From an uncultured Ruminococcus sp. (GTDB taxonomy: Bacteria; Bacillota; Clostridia; Oscillospirales; Ruminococcaceae), in NCBI GenBank assembly GCA_937902395.1, contig CALGTV010000013.1, positions 1 to 55,991 of the forward strand: a stretch of DNA of 55,991 nt. The letters are read 5' to 3'. The position numbers and the translations under genes are program-made. This document shows, in pieces, positions 1 to 7,928 of the stretch (its first letter is position 1; every line of letters begins with the position of its first letter). The notes beneath the pieces are model-generated. The model had not been told where the DNA came from. It did not search any database and worked only from the letters and a program-made list of their open reading frames with translations.

Positions 1-1
1 T

Positions 2-355
2 GCTGAGGCACTTGAGAGGCTCGGCCTTGAGATAGTTTATAAGGATAACAGTCCGGGATTCTCCATAGATAAGGACAGTAAAATCCCTGAGCTTCTCGAA
101 AGAATTTATGCTGAAATCGCTCTTGAGGATAAAAAATCTGTTCTTATGTCAGGCGGTACCTACGCACGAAAGCTTAAAAATGCCTTCTCTCTCGGCACAA
201 GTGTGATTCTTCCCGATAGGAAAGATAAGGTTCTTCAGATGCCTGACGGTCACGGAGGTCCTCATCAGCGTGATGAAAGAATAGATATTGACGGCTTTTT
301 CACAGCTGTAAGAATACTTATTCACTATGTAATCGAAAGCGATAAAATAATTTGA
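2..355 (+). CDS. M20-family dipeptidase (PepV-like), C-terminal part
   Basis: The frame is open from the window edge, so only the last 117 residues are present. They contain the SGGTYAR motif and the late HGGPHQRDERIDI segment that are typical of the C-terminal catalytic part of PepV/Xaa-His-type M20 metallopeptidases, followed by the closing helix. Such enzymes are cytoplasmic zinc dipeptidases that hydrolyse imported dipeptides. The N-terminal metal ligands lie outside the window. The next gene on the same strand is a peptide ABC permease, which fits a peptide-use context, but a 192-base gap separates them. Family-level call is firm; the exact substrate is inferred. Confidence 0.85.
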   Translation, partial: AEALERLGLEIVYKDNSPGFSIDKDSKIPELLERIYAEIALEDKKSVLMSGGTYARKLKNAFSLGTSVILPDRKDKVLQMPDGHGGPHQRDERIDIDGFFTAVRILIHYVIESDKII

Positions 356-423
356 GAATAAATTTTTTAAACTGTAAATAAGTATCAATAATCAATTCTT
401 TTACCGAAATTTTGCTTTAGCTA

Positions 424-452
424 TTGAATTTTAGTTTGTTTTATAGTACAAT
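424..452 (+). promoter_or_regulatory. possible sigma-A promoter before the peptide permease
   Basis: TTGAAT (424-429) and TACAAT (447-452) are separated by 17 bases in the otherwise AT-rich 356-547 gap. The match is moderate and other -10-like words (TATAAT at 461-466) occur close by. Nothing else was recognised in this gap. Confidence 0.35.
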
Positions 453-547
453 ATAACGAATATAATCAGATGAAGAAAAGAAAATGTAATAAGAATTTTC
501 TTTTAAAAAGCACAAATCTGGAATAAAAAATAAGGTGGGTTATTACT

Positions 548-1513
548 GTGAACACAAAAACATTGGTCTATGTTTTAAAAAGAGTGGCACTTGCAGTTCT
601 TACAGTATGGGTTGTAATTACAGTCACTTTCTTTGTTATGAGAGCTGTTCCCGGCGGTCCCTTCGCCAGTGAAAAAGCTATCACCCCTGCCGCTCAGGCG
701 GCACTTGAGGCTAAATACGGCCTTGACAAACCTGTAATGGAGCAATACTTCACTTATCTGAAGGATATCGTCACCAAGTTTGACTTTGGTACCTCCTGGT
801 ATATCCAGTTCCGTGAGCCTGCCCTGAATCTGCTGCTGGAGAGATTGACACCTACCGTTCTGGTCAACACCTATTCGCTGTTGCTGTCTGTTCCCATCGG
901 TATTCTGCTGGGCATCTATGCCGCTATCAAGAAAAATAAGTGGCAGGACCAGGTCATCAACATTTTCATTATTTTGTTGATATCGGTTCCCTCCATCGTA
1001 TTGGCTCTTATGATCCAGTACGTATTCTGCTTCAAGCTGGGCTGGTTCCCGCTGACCATGTCCGTCAGCAACGAGTACTTTACATGGCCGGTTTTCCGTT
1101 CCATGCTGCCTGCTGTATTTGCGCTGTGCCTGGGCTCCATCGCAGGCTATGCCCGCTACACCCGTGCGGAGCTGTCTGAGGTGCTTACCGGTGAGTTTAT
1201 GCTCCTGGCAAGAACCAAGGGCCTTACCAAGCGGCAGGCCATCTACCGTCATGCAATGCGCAACTCCATGGTCGTCATCTTCCCTTCTATTTTGAGTGAG
1301 TTTATCTCCGTCCTTTCCGGCTCGCTGATTATTGAGAAGATGTTCGGCATCAACGGTGTTGGCGGTCTGTACCTCAACTCCATCACATTCCAGGATTATG
1401 ACTTCTTTATGTTGTTGTCCGGCTTCTACACCTTGGTCAGCCTCACTGCGGGTATCGTAATCGATATCAGCTACGGTTTCATTGACCCGAGAATCAGAAT
1501 GGGAGCGAAGTAA
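548..1513 (+). CDS. peptide ABC transporter permease (OppB/DppB family)
   Basis: This 321-residue protein is an inner-membrane permease of the binding-protein-dependent transport family. It has an N-terminal membrane helix (KRVALAVLTVWVVITVTFFVMRAVPGGPF), further hydrophobic segments, and the EAA loop region around GEFMLLARTKGLTKRQAIYRHAMRNS that contacts the ATPase. The closing DPRIRMGAK is typical of OppB. The start is a GTG behind AAGGTGGG. The first ~30 codons are AT-rich like the rest of the window, while later codons favour CTG, ATC, GGC and TCC, suggesting mosaic or foreign DNA. No OppA, OppD or OppF lies next to it and the OppC partner is only a fragment, so it may not work as a complete transporter from this locus. 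Confidence 0.9.
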   Translation: MNTKTLVYVLKRVALAVLTVWVVITVTFFVMRAVPGGPFASEKAITPAAQAALEAKYGLDKPVMEQYFTYLKDIVTKFDFGTSWYIQFREPALNLLLERLTPTVLVNTYSLLLSVPIGILLGIYAAIKKNKWQDQVINIFIILLISVPSIVLALMIQYVFCFKLGWFPLTMSVSNEYFTWPVFRSMLPAVFALCLGSIAGYARYTRAELSEVLTGEFMLLARTKGLTKRQAIYRHAMRNSMVVIFPSILSEFISVLSGSLIIEKMFGINGVGGLYLNSITFQDYDFFMLLSGFYTLVSLTAGIVIDISYGFIDPRIRMGAK

Positions 1514-1515
1514 AG

Positions 1516-3783
1516 ATGGATAACAATATAAACAATATTCCCATTGAGAAATTCCGGCTTGCTTCCAGAGGCGATCTGCTCCACGACAGCAAGTTCGAGA
1601 CCAAGCCCGTAAGCTATTTCCAGGGCGCTTTCCAGCGCTTCAGCAAGAATAAGGGCGCTGTTGTTGGCGGCGTTACAGCAGGTGTTCTGGCTGTTGCTGT
1701 GGGCGGCGGTGTGGCTGCTTACAATTTTTCTGATTTAGTAAAGAATCAGGTTAAACTTACAATCAGCAAGCCTGCAAACTATTATACATGGGTTACTGAA
1801 AAGAATACAGATGAGCTTGCTTCACAGGTTGCAGAAGGCTACCGCACATACCTTGAAGAGCAGAAAAAGGGACAGACTGCTGATGTAGCTGCTAAATTCG
1901 CTCTCAGCGATGAAGCTTCTGATATGCTCAGCGAGGCTATGGCTGAAAGCGGTATTGAAGAGGGTACAATCCTCAGTGACCTTAAAGAAGTTACTCTTGG
2001 TGTAAATTCAAAGGTCAAGGACAAAACTGTAAACGGAAGTGTTTTCGCAGCTCTTAATGGTGAAAATATAATTAATCTTGACATGGCTGGCGATTACGAC
2101 GCTGCAGACTTATTCTTTAAAATCACAGGTCTTTCTGACCAGTGGATTATGGCTTCCAATGGCGAAGATACAGAGGAGATGATAGGAGCATCCTATTCTT
2201 CACTTTCAACAAATCTCTATGATATGGAATCCATTATCACTCCCGATGAACTCGAATCTCTTGTTGTAAAATATGTTGACCTCTATAACAGCTATATTTC
2301 CGACGTTGAGATTGAGAAAAAGGAAGAAATCGCAATCGGTGATATTACTGTAAATTATACTGTTGCTGAAATTACTCTTAATGAGGAAAAAGCTGACGAA
2401 ATCGCTGAGGGCTTCATCAATGCTCTTAAAGAAGATGAACTTGTAAAGGAAATCCTCGTTGACAGAACAGAATCCATGACAGCTGAGGAATACAAAGAGG
2501 CAATGGACGAGGCGCTTGATGAAATCAACGACGATTCCGAAGAAGATGAAACAATTGTTATAAAGACATACATCGACCCCAAGGGCGATATCCGCGGTAT
2601 GGCACTTGCTGACGGCGAAAGCGATGAATTTGAAGCACGCTTTATCATGGGACAGGACGAAGCTGAAATCCGCGGCGAATTCGTTGTTACAGAATCAGGT
2701 GAGGATGATGTCCGCATGGATATCAAGCTTACTGAAAGCGGCGATAAGGCTTACAGCGGCAGCGTTTCCGTAACATCTGAGGGCGAAACAATGTCTGCTG
2801 AAATCAAAGACCTCACTGTTGTTGACGAGAAAAAGGGCTATATGACAGGTAATATCAGCTTTGAGGTTGAAGACCAGGCAATCAGCCTTGACCTCGGTAC
2901 AGCTGACGGCAAGCAGACAATTTCCAGCGATATCGTTGTTGAAGATGTAAACTATGGTAAGCTTACATTTGAAATTTCAAACGAAAGCGGTGCAGATGTA
3001 TCTCTCCCCGACAAGTCCGAAGCATATGATATGTACGGCGACGAGGCAGACTTCCCAAGTGATTATGTAGAGCAGGATAAGATGACTGCTTTTGCAAAGG
3101 ATATCCTTGTAAAAATCGGTCTTGACGAAGAAACAGCCGATGAACTTGCAGCAGAATTCGCTGAGAATATCTACTACACTTACACAGCTGAAGATGACTG
3201 GGGTTACGACGAAGATTTGAACGGCTGGGACGATGAAGAATTCGAGTTCGACGATTCCGATATTGATGTTGACGATGAAGATTTATTCTGGGAAGATATG
3301 GATTATGAAGATCCCTATGAAGCTGATATGGTAATTGCCGAGGACGGTCAGGCATATTTGAGCGTTATGGATTCATCTTTTACGGCTATATACGCAGGAA
3401 GTCAGGAGTCACTTTCATACAACGCAAAGGTTGCTGACATCAAGGGTAACGGAACTTATACAGTAAGTGTTACAGCTGATACAGAGGGATATAAAAACGC
3501 CACAGACGGAAGTATGCCTGAGGATATTGCAATGCTTGGCATTGAGGCTTATGGTGTAAAGAATGCTGAAAAAGCTAAAATTACTATCAAATCCGTAAAG
3601 GTTGACGGTAAGGAATACAAGGTTTCTGTAAATCCTGAAAACGAATCATTTGACGATTATTTCAGCTGTGTCCTCTACATGAACAAGGACTGGGCTTATG
3701 AAGGTCTTGAAAATGCTGTTGACCTTTCTTCTATAAAAGAATGGACAGATATTGAAATCACTTTTGAGATTGCAGGACTTTAA
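1516..3783 (+). CDS. chimeric protein: OppC N-terminus joined to a secreted acidic protein
   Basis: The ORF starts two bases after the permease. Residues 1-~45 (IPIEKFRLASRGDLLHDSK..., FSKNKGAVVG) look like the cytoplasmic N-terminus of an OppC/DppC permease. At ~50 the protein changes to a glycine/alanine-rich membrane segment followed by YNFSDLVKNQVKL and a ~700-residue extracytoplasmic, strongly acidic protein without transporter helices. This second part resembles a family of membrane-anchored proteins of clostridia whose function is unknown to me. Residues ~540-605 are Asp/Glu-rich. The last ~145 residues form a beta-rich module shared with the lipoprotein at 4029-4742. Codon use is GC-rich up to ~1710 and then like the rest of the window. 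It is either a real in-frame fusion or an assembly join. Confidence 0.7.
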   Translation: MDNNINNIPIEKFRLASRGDLLHDSKFETKPVSYFQGAFQRFSKNKGAVVGGVTAGVLAVAVGGGVAAYNFSDLVKNQVKLTISKPANYYTWVTEKNTDELASQVAEGYRTYLEEQKKGQTADVAAKFALSDEASDMLSEAMAESGIEEGTILSDLKEVTLGVNSKVKDKTVNGSVFAALNGENIINLDMAGDYDAADLFFKITGLSDQWIMASNGEDTEEMIGASYSSLSTNLYDMESIITPDELESLVVKYVDLYNSYISDVEIEKKEEIAIGDITVNYTVAEITLNEEKADEIAEGFINALKEDELVKEILVDRTESMTAEEYKEAMDEALDEINDDSEEDETIVIKTYIDPKGDIRGMALADGESDEFEARFIMGQDEAEIRGEFVVTESGEDDVRMDIKLTESGDKAYSGSVSVTSEGETMSAEIKDLTVVDEKKGYMTGNISFEVEDQAISLDLGTADGKQTISSDIVVEDVNYGKLTFEISNESGADVSLPDKSEAYDMYGDEADFPSDYVEQDKMTAFAKDILVKIGLDEETADELAAEFAENIYYTYTAEDDWGYDEDLNGWDDEEFEFDDSDIDVDDEDLFWEDMDYEDPYEADMVIAEDGQAYLSVMDSSFTAIYAGSQESLSYNAKVADIKGNGTYTVSVTADTEGYKNATDGSMPEDIAMLGIEAYGVKNAEKAKITIKSVKVDGKEYKVSVNPENESFDDYFSCVLYMNKDWAYEGLENAVDLSSIKEWTDIEITFEIAGL

Positions 3784-3813
3784 TTTTACAACAACATAAT
3801 AAATTATAAAACA

Positions 3814-3840
3814 AAAAGGACGGTGATGAGCCGTCCTTTT
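3814..3840. terminator. bidirectional intrinsic terminator
   Basis: A 10-bp perfect stem, AAAAGGACGG / CCGTCCTTTT, with a 7-base loop lies 30 bases after the stop of the chimeric ORF. The A-rich and T-rich flanks allow it to end transcription from either side. Confidence 0.85.
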
Positions 3841-3863
3841 GTTATGTCAAATATTAATGCTAA

Positions 3864-4021
3864 TACCAATCCCTGAAACAACAGTAGACAAATCTAATGG
3901 CATAAATGCTGTATGTCGTCGTTGGACTTCCTCACCATACGACAGTATGCTTTCGTCGTCCGCCTTGACATACATCATTTCTGCTCATCATCTTTGTCTA
4001 CTAACATTTTAGGGATTGGTA
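3864..4021 (+). mobile_element. MITE-like element, copy 1 (158 bp)
   Basis: The element begins TACCAATCCCTGAAACAAC and ends with AGGGATTGGTA, giving 11-bp terminal inverted repeats that extend imperfectly (AGTAGACAAA near the left end, TTTGTCTACT near the right). It is flanked by TAA on both sides (3861-3863 and 4022-4024), as a 3-bp target duplication would be. Inside, TGTATGTC and GACATACA, and CATAC/GTATG, can pair to give a branched structure. It has no convincing coding capacity. A same-length copy lies at 40439-40596 and a shortened inverted copy at 43565-43650. Confidence 0.85.
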
Positions 4022-4028
4022 TAATCAA

Positions 4029-4742
4029 TTAAATTCCGCTGATTGTAATATCAACCTCAACATTTGTCCATGATGCAAAGGCTTCATCACCTACAATTTT
4101 TGGAGAATACTCTGCGCAAATATCAAGAGGTTCCCCATTGCTGTCGTATAATGGACCGTCAACGCTTCTTGCATCAGGAGAGGGTTTGCTTGTCCACCTG
4201 TTTATGAGATTTGCCCTTGTGTTAATGCCATCATCAGAAGAAGTATATGCCTTGGCAGTAAGCTCAACAGCTTCACCGTCCACTCTTATTTCGTTTACAG
4301 TAATTACAGCATTAGGATATTTCGTTTCGCCCTCTTTGATAATTACCGCCATAAACTCCATTCCCTGCGGAACAAAACCGGTATAATTCGCATCTCCGCT
4401 TACAGCATAGCGGAATCCCTCCGTATCAGCATTAACACTTACGGTATAATCGCCGTTGCCGTTGATTTCAACAACTCCTGCATCGTAGCTGAGAGTAGTT
4501 CCCGCACCGTCGCTATTGCCGAGATACTGGGCTTTCCACTGAGAATCGGCAACAGCAAGGTATACTTCACCCGATTCAGCAGTGACAGCATCGTCGATAT
4601 AAGGGTCTGTAGGCTTTGGCGCTTTCGTAGTATCCACGTCATATTTAGTGAAATTTGGTTCACTTTTTTTCTTATCTCCGCATGAACTCAAAGGCATACA
4701 CAATGCCGCAGCTATTGCAATATATGTCATTATCTTTTTCAA
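4029..4742 (-). CDS. surface lipoprotein with carbohydrate-module-like domain
   Basis: The TTG start at 4742 is chosen because AGAGGAA lies just before it and it opens directly onto a signal peptide (KKIMTYIAIAAALCMPLSSCGDKK) with lipobox LSSC; upstream in-frame residues make no sense. The product is 237 residues. After a short linker (~residues 25-55) a beta-rich module follows (EVYLAVADSQWKAQYLGN..., GDYTVSVNADTEGFR, YTSSDDGINTRANLINRW). The first part matches the C-terminus of the ORF at 1516-3783. The SSDDG...TR.N...W pattern recalls, from memory, a module attached to Ruminococcus cellulases, so polysaccharide binding at the cell surface is a plausible role. Function is not proven by the sequence. 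Confidence 0.75.
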   Translation of the reverse strand: MKKIMTYIAIAAALCMPLSSCGDKKKSEPNFTKYDVDTTKAPKPTDPYIDDAVTAESGEVYLAVADSQWKAQYLGNSDGAGTTLSYDAGVVEINGNGDYTVSVNADTEGFRYAVSGDANYTGFVPQGMEFMAVIIKEGETKYPNAVITVNEIRVDGEAVELTAKAYTSSDDGINTRANLINRWTSKPSPDARSVDGPLYDSNGEPLDICAEYSPKIVGDEAFASWTNVEVDITISGI

Positions 4743-4779
4743 AATAAATTCCTCTTTTCTCTTATAATGGTATGTATTT

Positions 4780-4808
4780 ATTATATCATACCGATTGATT
4801 TCTGTCAA
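4780..4808 (-). promoter_or_regulatory. sigma-A promoter of the lipoprotein gene
   Basis: On the minus strand TTGACA (4808-4803) and TATAAT (4785-4780) are 17 bases apart, with TG one base before the -10. It is back to back with the cysS promoter. Confidence 0.8.
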
Positions 4809-4816
4809 CAAATCAA

Positions 4817-4845
4817 TTGACATTTTTCTGTCAGCATGATATAAT
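4817..4845 (+). promoter_or_regulatory. sigma-A promoter of cysS
   Basis: Consensus TTGACA (4817-4822), a 17-base spacer and an extended -10 TGATATAAT (4837-4845). No T-box leader fits in the short distance to the start codon at 4884. Confidence 0.85.
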
Positions 4846-4883
4846 AATAATATCAATCTGAAACTCTGAAAGGATTATGTTTT

Positions 4884-6299
4884 ATGCAGCTTTATAATTC
4901 AGCAACAAGAAAAAAAGAAGAATTCATTCCCCGTGAAGCAGGTAAGGTTTCTATGTATACCTGCGGCCCTACGGTTTACCATTTTGCACATATCGGCAAC
5001 CTGAGAAGCTATATTATGGAGGATATTCTCGAAAAGCATCTCCGCTTCACAGGTCTTGAGGTCAAGCGTGTTATGAATATTACAGACGTTGGACATCTCA
5101 CCAGCGACGGCGATACAGGCGATGATAAAATGCTCAAGGGCGCTAAGCGTGAAAAGAAAACTGTTATGGAAATCGCGAAATTCTACACAGACGCTTTCTT
5201 TGCAGACTGTGCTAAGCTGAATATCAAAACTCCCGACGTTGTTGAGCCTGCAACAGGTTGTATTGATGATTTTATCCGCGTTATATCTTCACTTATCGAA
5301 AAAGGTTATGCTTATGAGGCAGGCGGAAATATCTACTTCGACACCGGAAAGCTTGATAAGTATTATATCTTCAACGACTTCAAGGAAGAAGATTTAGCAG
5401 TAGGCGTTCGTGAGGGCGTTGAGGAGGATTCCAACAAGAGAAACAAGGCAGACTTTGTTCTCTGGTTCACAAAGTCAAAATTTGATGACCAAGAGCTTAA
5501 ATGGGATTCCCCTTGGGGAGTCGGCTATCCCGGCTGGCATATTGAGTGTTCATGCATCAGCATGAAGCATCTGGGCGAATATCTCGACCTCCACTGCGGC
5601 GGTATTGATAACGCGTTCCCCCACCACACAAACGAAATCGCACAGAGCGAGGCGTATGTGGGACACGAGTGGTGCAACTACTGGTTCCATGTTCATCATC
5701 TCAACACAAACAGCGGAAAAATGAGCAAATCCAGCGGTGAATTCCTTACAGTGTCACTTCTGGAAGAAAAAGGCTACTCTCCCCTTGTGTATCGTTTCTT
5801 CTGCTTACAGTCCCACTACAGAAAGAATCTCGTATTCTCTTGGGATAATCTGGACAATGCAAAGCTTACATTCAATAAGCTTATTGCTAAAATTGCTCCT
5901 CTTACAACAGAGGCGGCAGGAGAAATCGACAAGGCAGAGTATGACCGCCTTATGAACGGATTTGTTTCTGCTCTTGACAACGACCTCAACACAGCCCTTG
6001 CTGTAACATCTGTTTATGATGTACTGAAATCCACAGCAAACGCTTCCACAAAACTTGCACTTCTCAACGAATTTGACAAGGTACTTGGTCTTGACATGGT
6101 TGAAACTGCAAAAAAATCTCTTGAAGCGTCTGACGATACAAGCGATATTCCCGCTGAGGTTATGGAGCTTGTTGAACAGCGAAAGGCGGCTCGTAAGGAG
6201 AAAAATTTCGCTCTTGCCGATGAGCTCCGCGATAAGATATCCGCTATGGGATATGAAGTCAAGGAAACACGTCAGGGTACGGAGATAATTAAACTTTAA
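4884..6299 (+). CDS. cysS: cysteinyl-tRNA synthetase
   Basis: This 471-residue class I aminoacyl-tRNA synthetase charges tRNA-Cys in the cytoplasm. It has the CGPTVY segment with the zinc-ligand Cys at ~27, the HIGH-type signature as HIGN at ~36-39, the second zinc region WHIECSCIS and HCGGIDNAFPHHTNE, and KMSKS at ~279-283. The C-terminal helical domain (EVMELVEQRKAARKEKNFALADELRDKI) is normal for the family. Length is standard. It has its own strong promoter and is read away from the lipoprotein gene. Confidence 0.97.
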   Translation: MQLYNSATRKKEEFIPREAGKVSMYTCGPTVYHFAHIGNLRSYIMEDILEKHLRFTGLEVKRVMNITDVGHLTSDGDTGDDKMLKGAKREKKTVMEIAKFYTDAFFADCAKLNIKTPDVVEPATGCIDDFIRVISSLIEKGYAYEAGGNIYFDTGKLDKYYIFNDFKEEDLAVGVREGVEEDSNKRNKADFVLWFTKSKFDDQELKWDSPWGVGYPGWHIECSCISMKHLGEYLDLHCGGIDNAFPHHTNEIAQSEAYVGHEWCNYWFHVHHLNTNSGKMSKSSGEFLTVSLLEEKGYSPLVYRFFCLQSHYRKNLVFSWDNLDNAKLTFNKLIAKIAPLTTEAAGEIDKAEYDRLMNGFVSALDNDLNTALAVTSVYDVLKSTANASTKLALLNEFDKVLGLDMVETAKKSLEASDDTSDIPAEVMELVEQRKAARKEKNFALADELRDKISAMGYEVKETRQGTEIIKL

Positions 6300-6327
6300 G
6301 CTTTTACACATCAAATAAGGTGATGAT

Positions 6328-6648
6328 ATGAAAAGTAAATTAAGTAACATTCTATTCTGGTGTTCCTTTATTCCTTATATATTGTTGGTTATATTCAGTT
6401 TTGTAAATTCAATAAATGGTGTATCAGCCGGATTTTTCGGCGACCAGACACTGGTTTACGGAGCAGAAGGCTATGCTATATCATTTGTTTTTACTTTTTT
6501 TGTGCTCTGGTATGTATTTATAGCCTGTCTGCTTTGTCAGATTGTTATTCTGCTGATTGAGAAATTAAAAAAGAAATCAAAAATCAAGCTGTATGTAATC
6601 GGAATGATTATAATTTACATTATCGGAGACATTCATTTGATAGTTTAA
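6328..6648 (+). CDS. small membrane protein, unknown function
   Basis: A 106-residue protein starts behind AAGGTGATGAT, 28 bases after cysS. It has three hydrophobic stretches (residues ~8-27, ~49-75 and ~88-104) separated by short charged turns including KLKKKSKIK. I do not recognise a family. It is probably co-transcribed with cysS and ends at a shared terminator. The good ribosome site and normal composition argue that it is a real gene. Confidence 0.6.
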   Translation: MKSKLSNILFWCSFIPYILLVIFSFVNSINGVSAGFFGDQTLVYGAEGYAISFVFTFFVLWYVFIACLLCQIVILLIEKLKKKSKIKLYVIGMIIIYIIGDIHLIV

Positions 6649-6665
6649 AAATCAATCCAAAAACA

Positions 6666-6688
6666 CCGCCGTGGATTTTCCACGGCGG
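6666..6688. terminator. bidirectional intrinsic terminator
   Basis: A perfect 10-bp stem CCGCCGTGGA / TCCACGGCGG with a 3-base loop, T-rich on the right and A-rich on the left, sits between the convergent small membrane protein and deacetylase genes. Confidence 0.85.
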
Positions 6689-6694
6689 CTTTTG

Positions 6695-7432
6695 CTATAC
6701 CATATAACCCTGCTGTCTTAAATTGTCAATAACATTTCCCAGTATTTCGGCATTTGTAGCCGATACTGAGTGAAGAAGAAGAATTTCCCCAGGATGTGCC
6801 GCTTCTGTGAGCTTCTTGAATCCCTCCGCCGGGTCAGGCTGACTGTCGGTTTTCCAGTCCACATAAGCAGAGCTCCAGAAAAGCGTCTTATATCCGCATT
6901 TCTGCACTATTTCAAGTGCTGCTTCGGAATATTCACCGCAAGGAAAACGGAAATATTGCATTTCATATCCGTAATTGTTCAGCACATATTCGTGAAGGCT
7001 CATAATTTCCTTTACTGCTTCATCATGAGATAAAGTAGGGAGACTTGCATGAGTCATACCATGATTTCCGAGAGTATGACCTTCAGCAATCATACGTTTC
7101 ACGAGAGCTTCTTCTTTTTTGGCATAATCACCTGTAAGGAAGAATATTGCGCTGACATTTTTTTCTTTTAGTGTGTCGAGGATTTTCGCTGTATAGCCGT
7201 TTTCATAACCTTGGTCAAAGGTTATGATTATTCTTTTTTCGTCTGCCGATAAAGCGTAGGCATCAAAATCGCCGTATCGGTCATTGAAACTAATTGCATC
7301 GAGAGGGCGGTTAAGACTGTCACAGGCTGTACCCTGTCCGTAGCCTATAGCTCGGTTATCAGCCGCATAAACGGCATTGGCAGGCATTGCCGCCGCTGTT
7401 ATCAATGCAAAAGCAATTGGTGTCATTTTCAT
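6695..7432 (-). CDS. polysaccharide deacetylase, PdaA-like
   Basis: The start at 7432 is chosen because AAAGGAGTG lies just upstream and it begins a signal peptide (MKMTPIAFALITAAAMPANAVYA); the product is 245 residues. The NodB fold is clear: TFDQGYENGYTAKILD (motif 1, similar to the TFDNGYENG of PdaA), NHGMTH (zinc His pair), RFPCGEYSE (motif 3), FWSSAYVDW and PGEILLLHSVSATNAEIL. PdaA-type enzymes deacetylate N-acetylmuramic acid in the wall, a step to muramic delta-lactam in spore cortex. Whether this strain sporulates is unknown, so a wall or export-linked deacetylase role is the safe statement. Confidence 0.88.
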   Translation of the reverse strand: MKMTPIAFALITAAAMPANAVYAADNRAIGYGQGTACDSLNRPLDAISFNDRYGDFDAYALSADEKRIIITFDQGYENGYTAKILDTLKEKNVSAIFFLTGDYAKKEEALVKRMIAEGHTLGNHGMTHASLPTLSHDEAVKEIMSLHEYVLNNYGYEMQYFRFPCGEYSEAALEIVQKCGYKTLFWSSAYVDWKTDSQPDPAEGFKKLTEAAHPGEILLLHSVSATNAEILGNVIDNLRQQGYMV

Positions 7433-7438
7433 AGCTGT

Positions 7439-7471
7439 CACTCCTTTTTTGGAGTGCGGAATTTCTTCCGC
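7439..7471 (-). promoter_or_regulatory. two hairpins covering the deacetylase ribosome site
   Basis: In the minus-strand leader, GCGGAA-GAAA-TTCCGC (7471-7456) is followed by CACTCC-AAAAAA-GGAGTG (7456-7439). The 3' arm of the second hairpin is the Shine-Dalgarno sequence, so folding would hide it. A TATAAT lies at 7483-7478 without a clear -35. Confidence 0.5.
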
Positions 7472-7523
7472 AAAAGTATTATATGAGTTCAGCCGTGAAA
7501 TATTATTTGAAAATTTTTGAAAT

Positions 7524-7919
7524 TCAAACAGGAGCAATTGCTGGTATAAAGTTTCTCGCTATAAAATAAACAACGAATATCCCGATTATCACAAGCCACA
7601 TCCATAGTTTCCGCGGAATCAGCTTTATCTTCTTTCCGAAAATATCTGCCACAAGCTCAATGTAAAAGCATATGGTCACAAGGGCAATAAATGGCAGTGA
7701 CGCATTATTTCTCACGGCAAGGATGAAATCTCCGTTGAGCATAGCCCTCGCGCTTCTGGTATTTCCGCATCCGGGGCAGAGTATGCCTGTAAGCGTATAG
7801 AGCATACATATCCCGAAATGCTGTGACATCGCCATTATCTGCTCTTTAAAAACACACAATAAAACAACTGCCGTGGGAGCTGCAACTGCCACGGCAATTT
7901 CTAATTTTTTGTACTTCAT
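7524..7919 (-). CDS. DUF2752 membrane protein
   Basis: This 131-residue protein carries the hallmark CPGCGNTRSARAMLNGDFILAVRNN segment of the DUF2752 family: a CPGCG motif, an Arg-containing turn and a following hydrophobic helix. There are about four membrane segments (residues ~8-25, ~35-50, ~76-95, ~105-125). The family's function is not known to me. It lies 9 bases after the cohesin-like lipoprotein gene on the same strand and is probably in its operon. Confidence 0.85.
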   Translation of the reverse strand: MKYKKLEIAVAVAAPTAVVLLCVFKEQIMAMSQHFGICMLYTLTGILCPGCGNTRSARAMLNGDFILAVRNNASLPFIALVTICFYIELVADIFGKKIKLIPRKLWMWLVIIGIFVVYFIARNFIPAIAPV

Positions 7920-7928
7920 CGCAGTATA

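Noticed and set aside
575..1252. Minus-strand 225-codon ORF opposite the OppB gene
   Set aside because: It is the shadow of a clear permease; composition is Gln/Arg-rich and without motifs.
4743..4883. T-box or riboswitch before cysS
   Set aside because: The distance from the predicted start of transcription to the cysS ATG is only ~30 bases, too short for a T-box leader.
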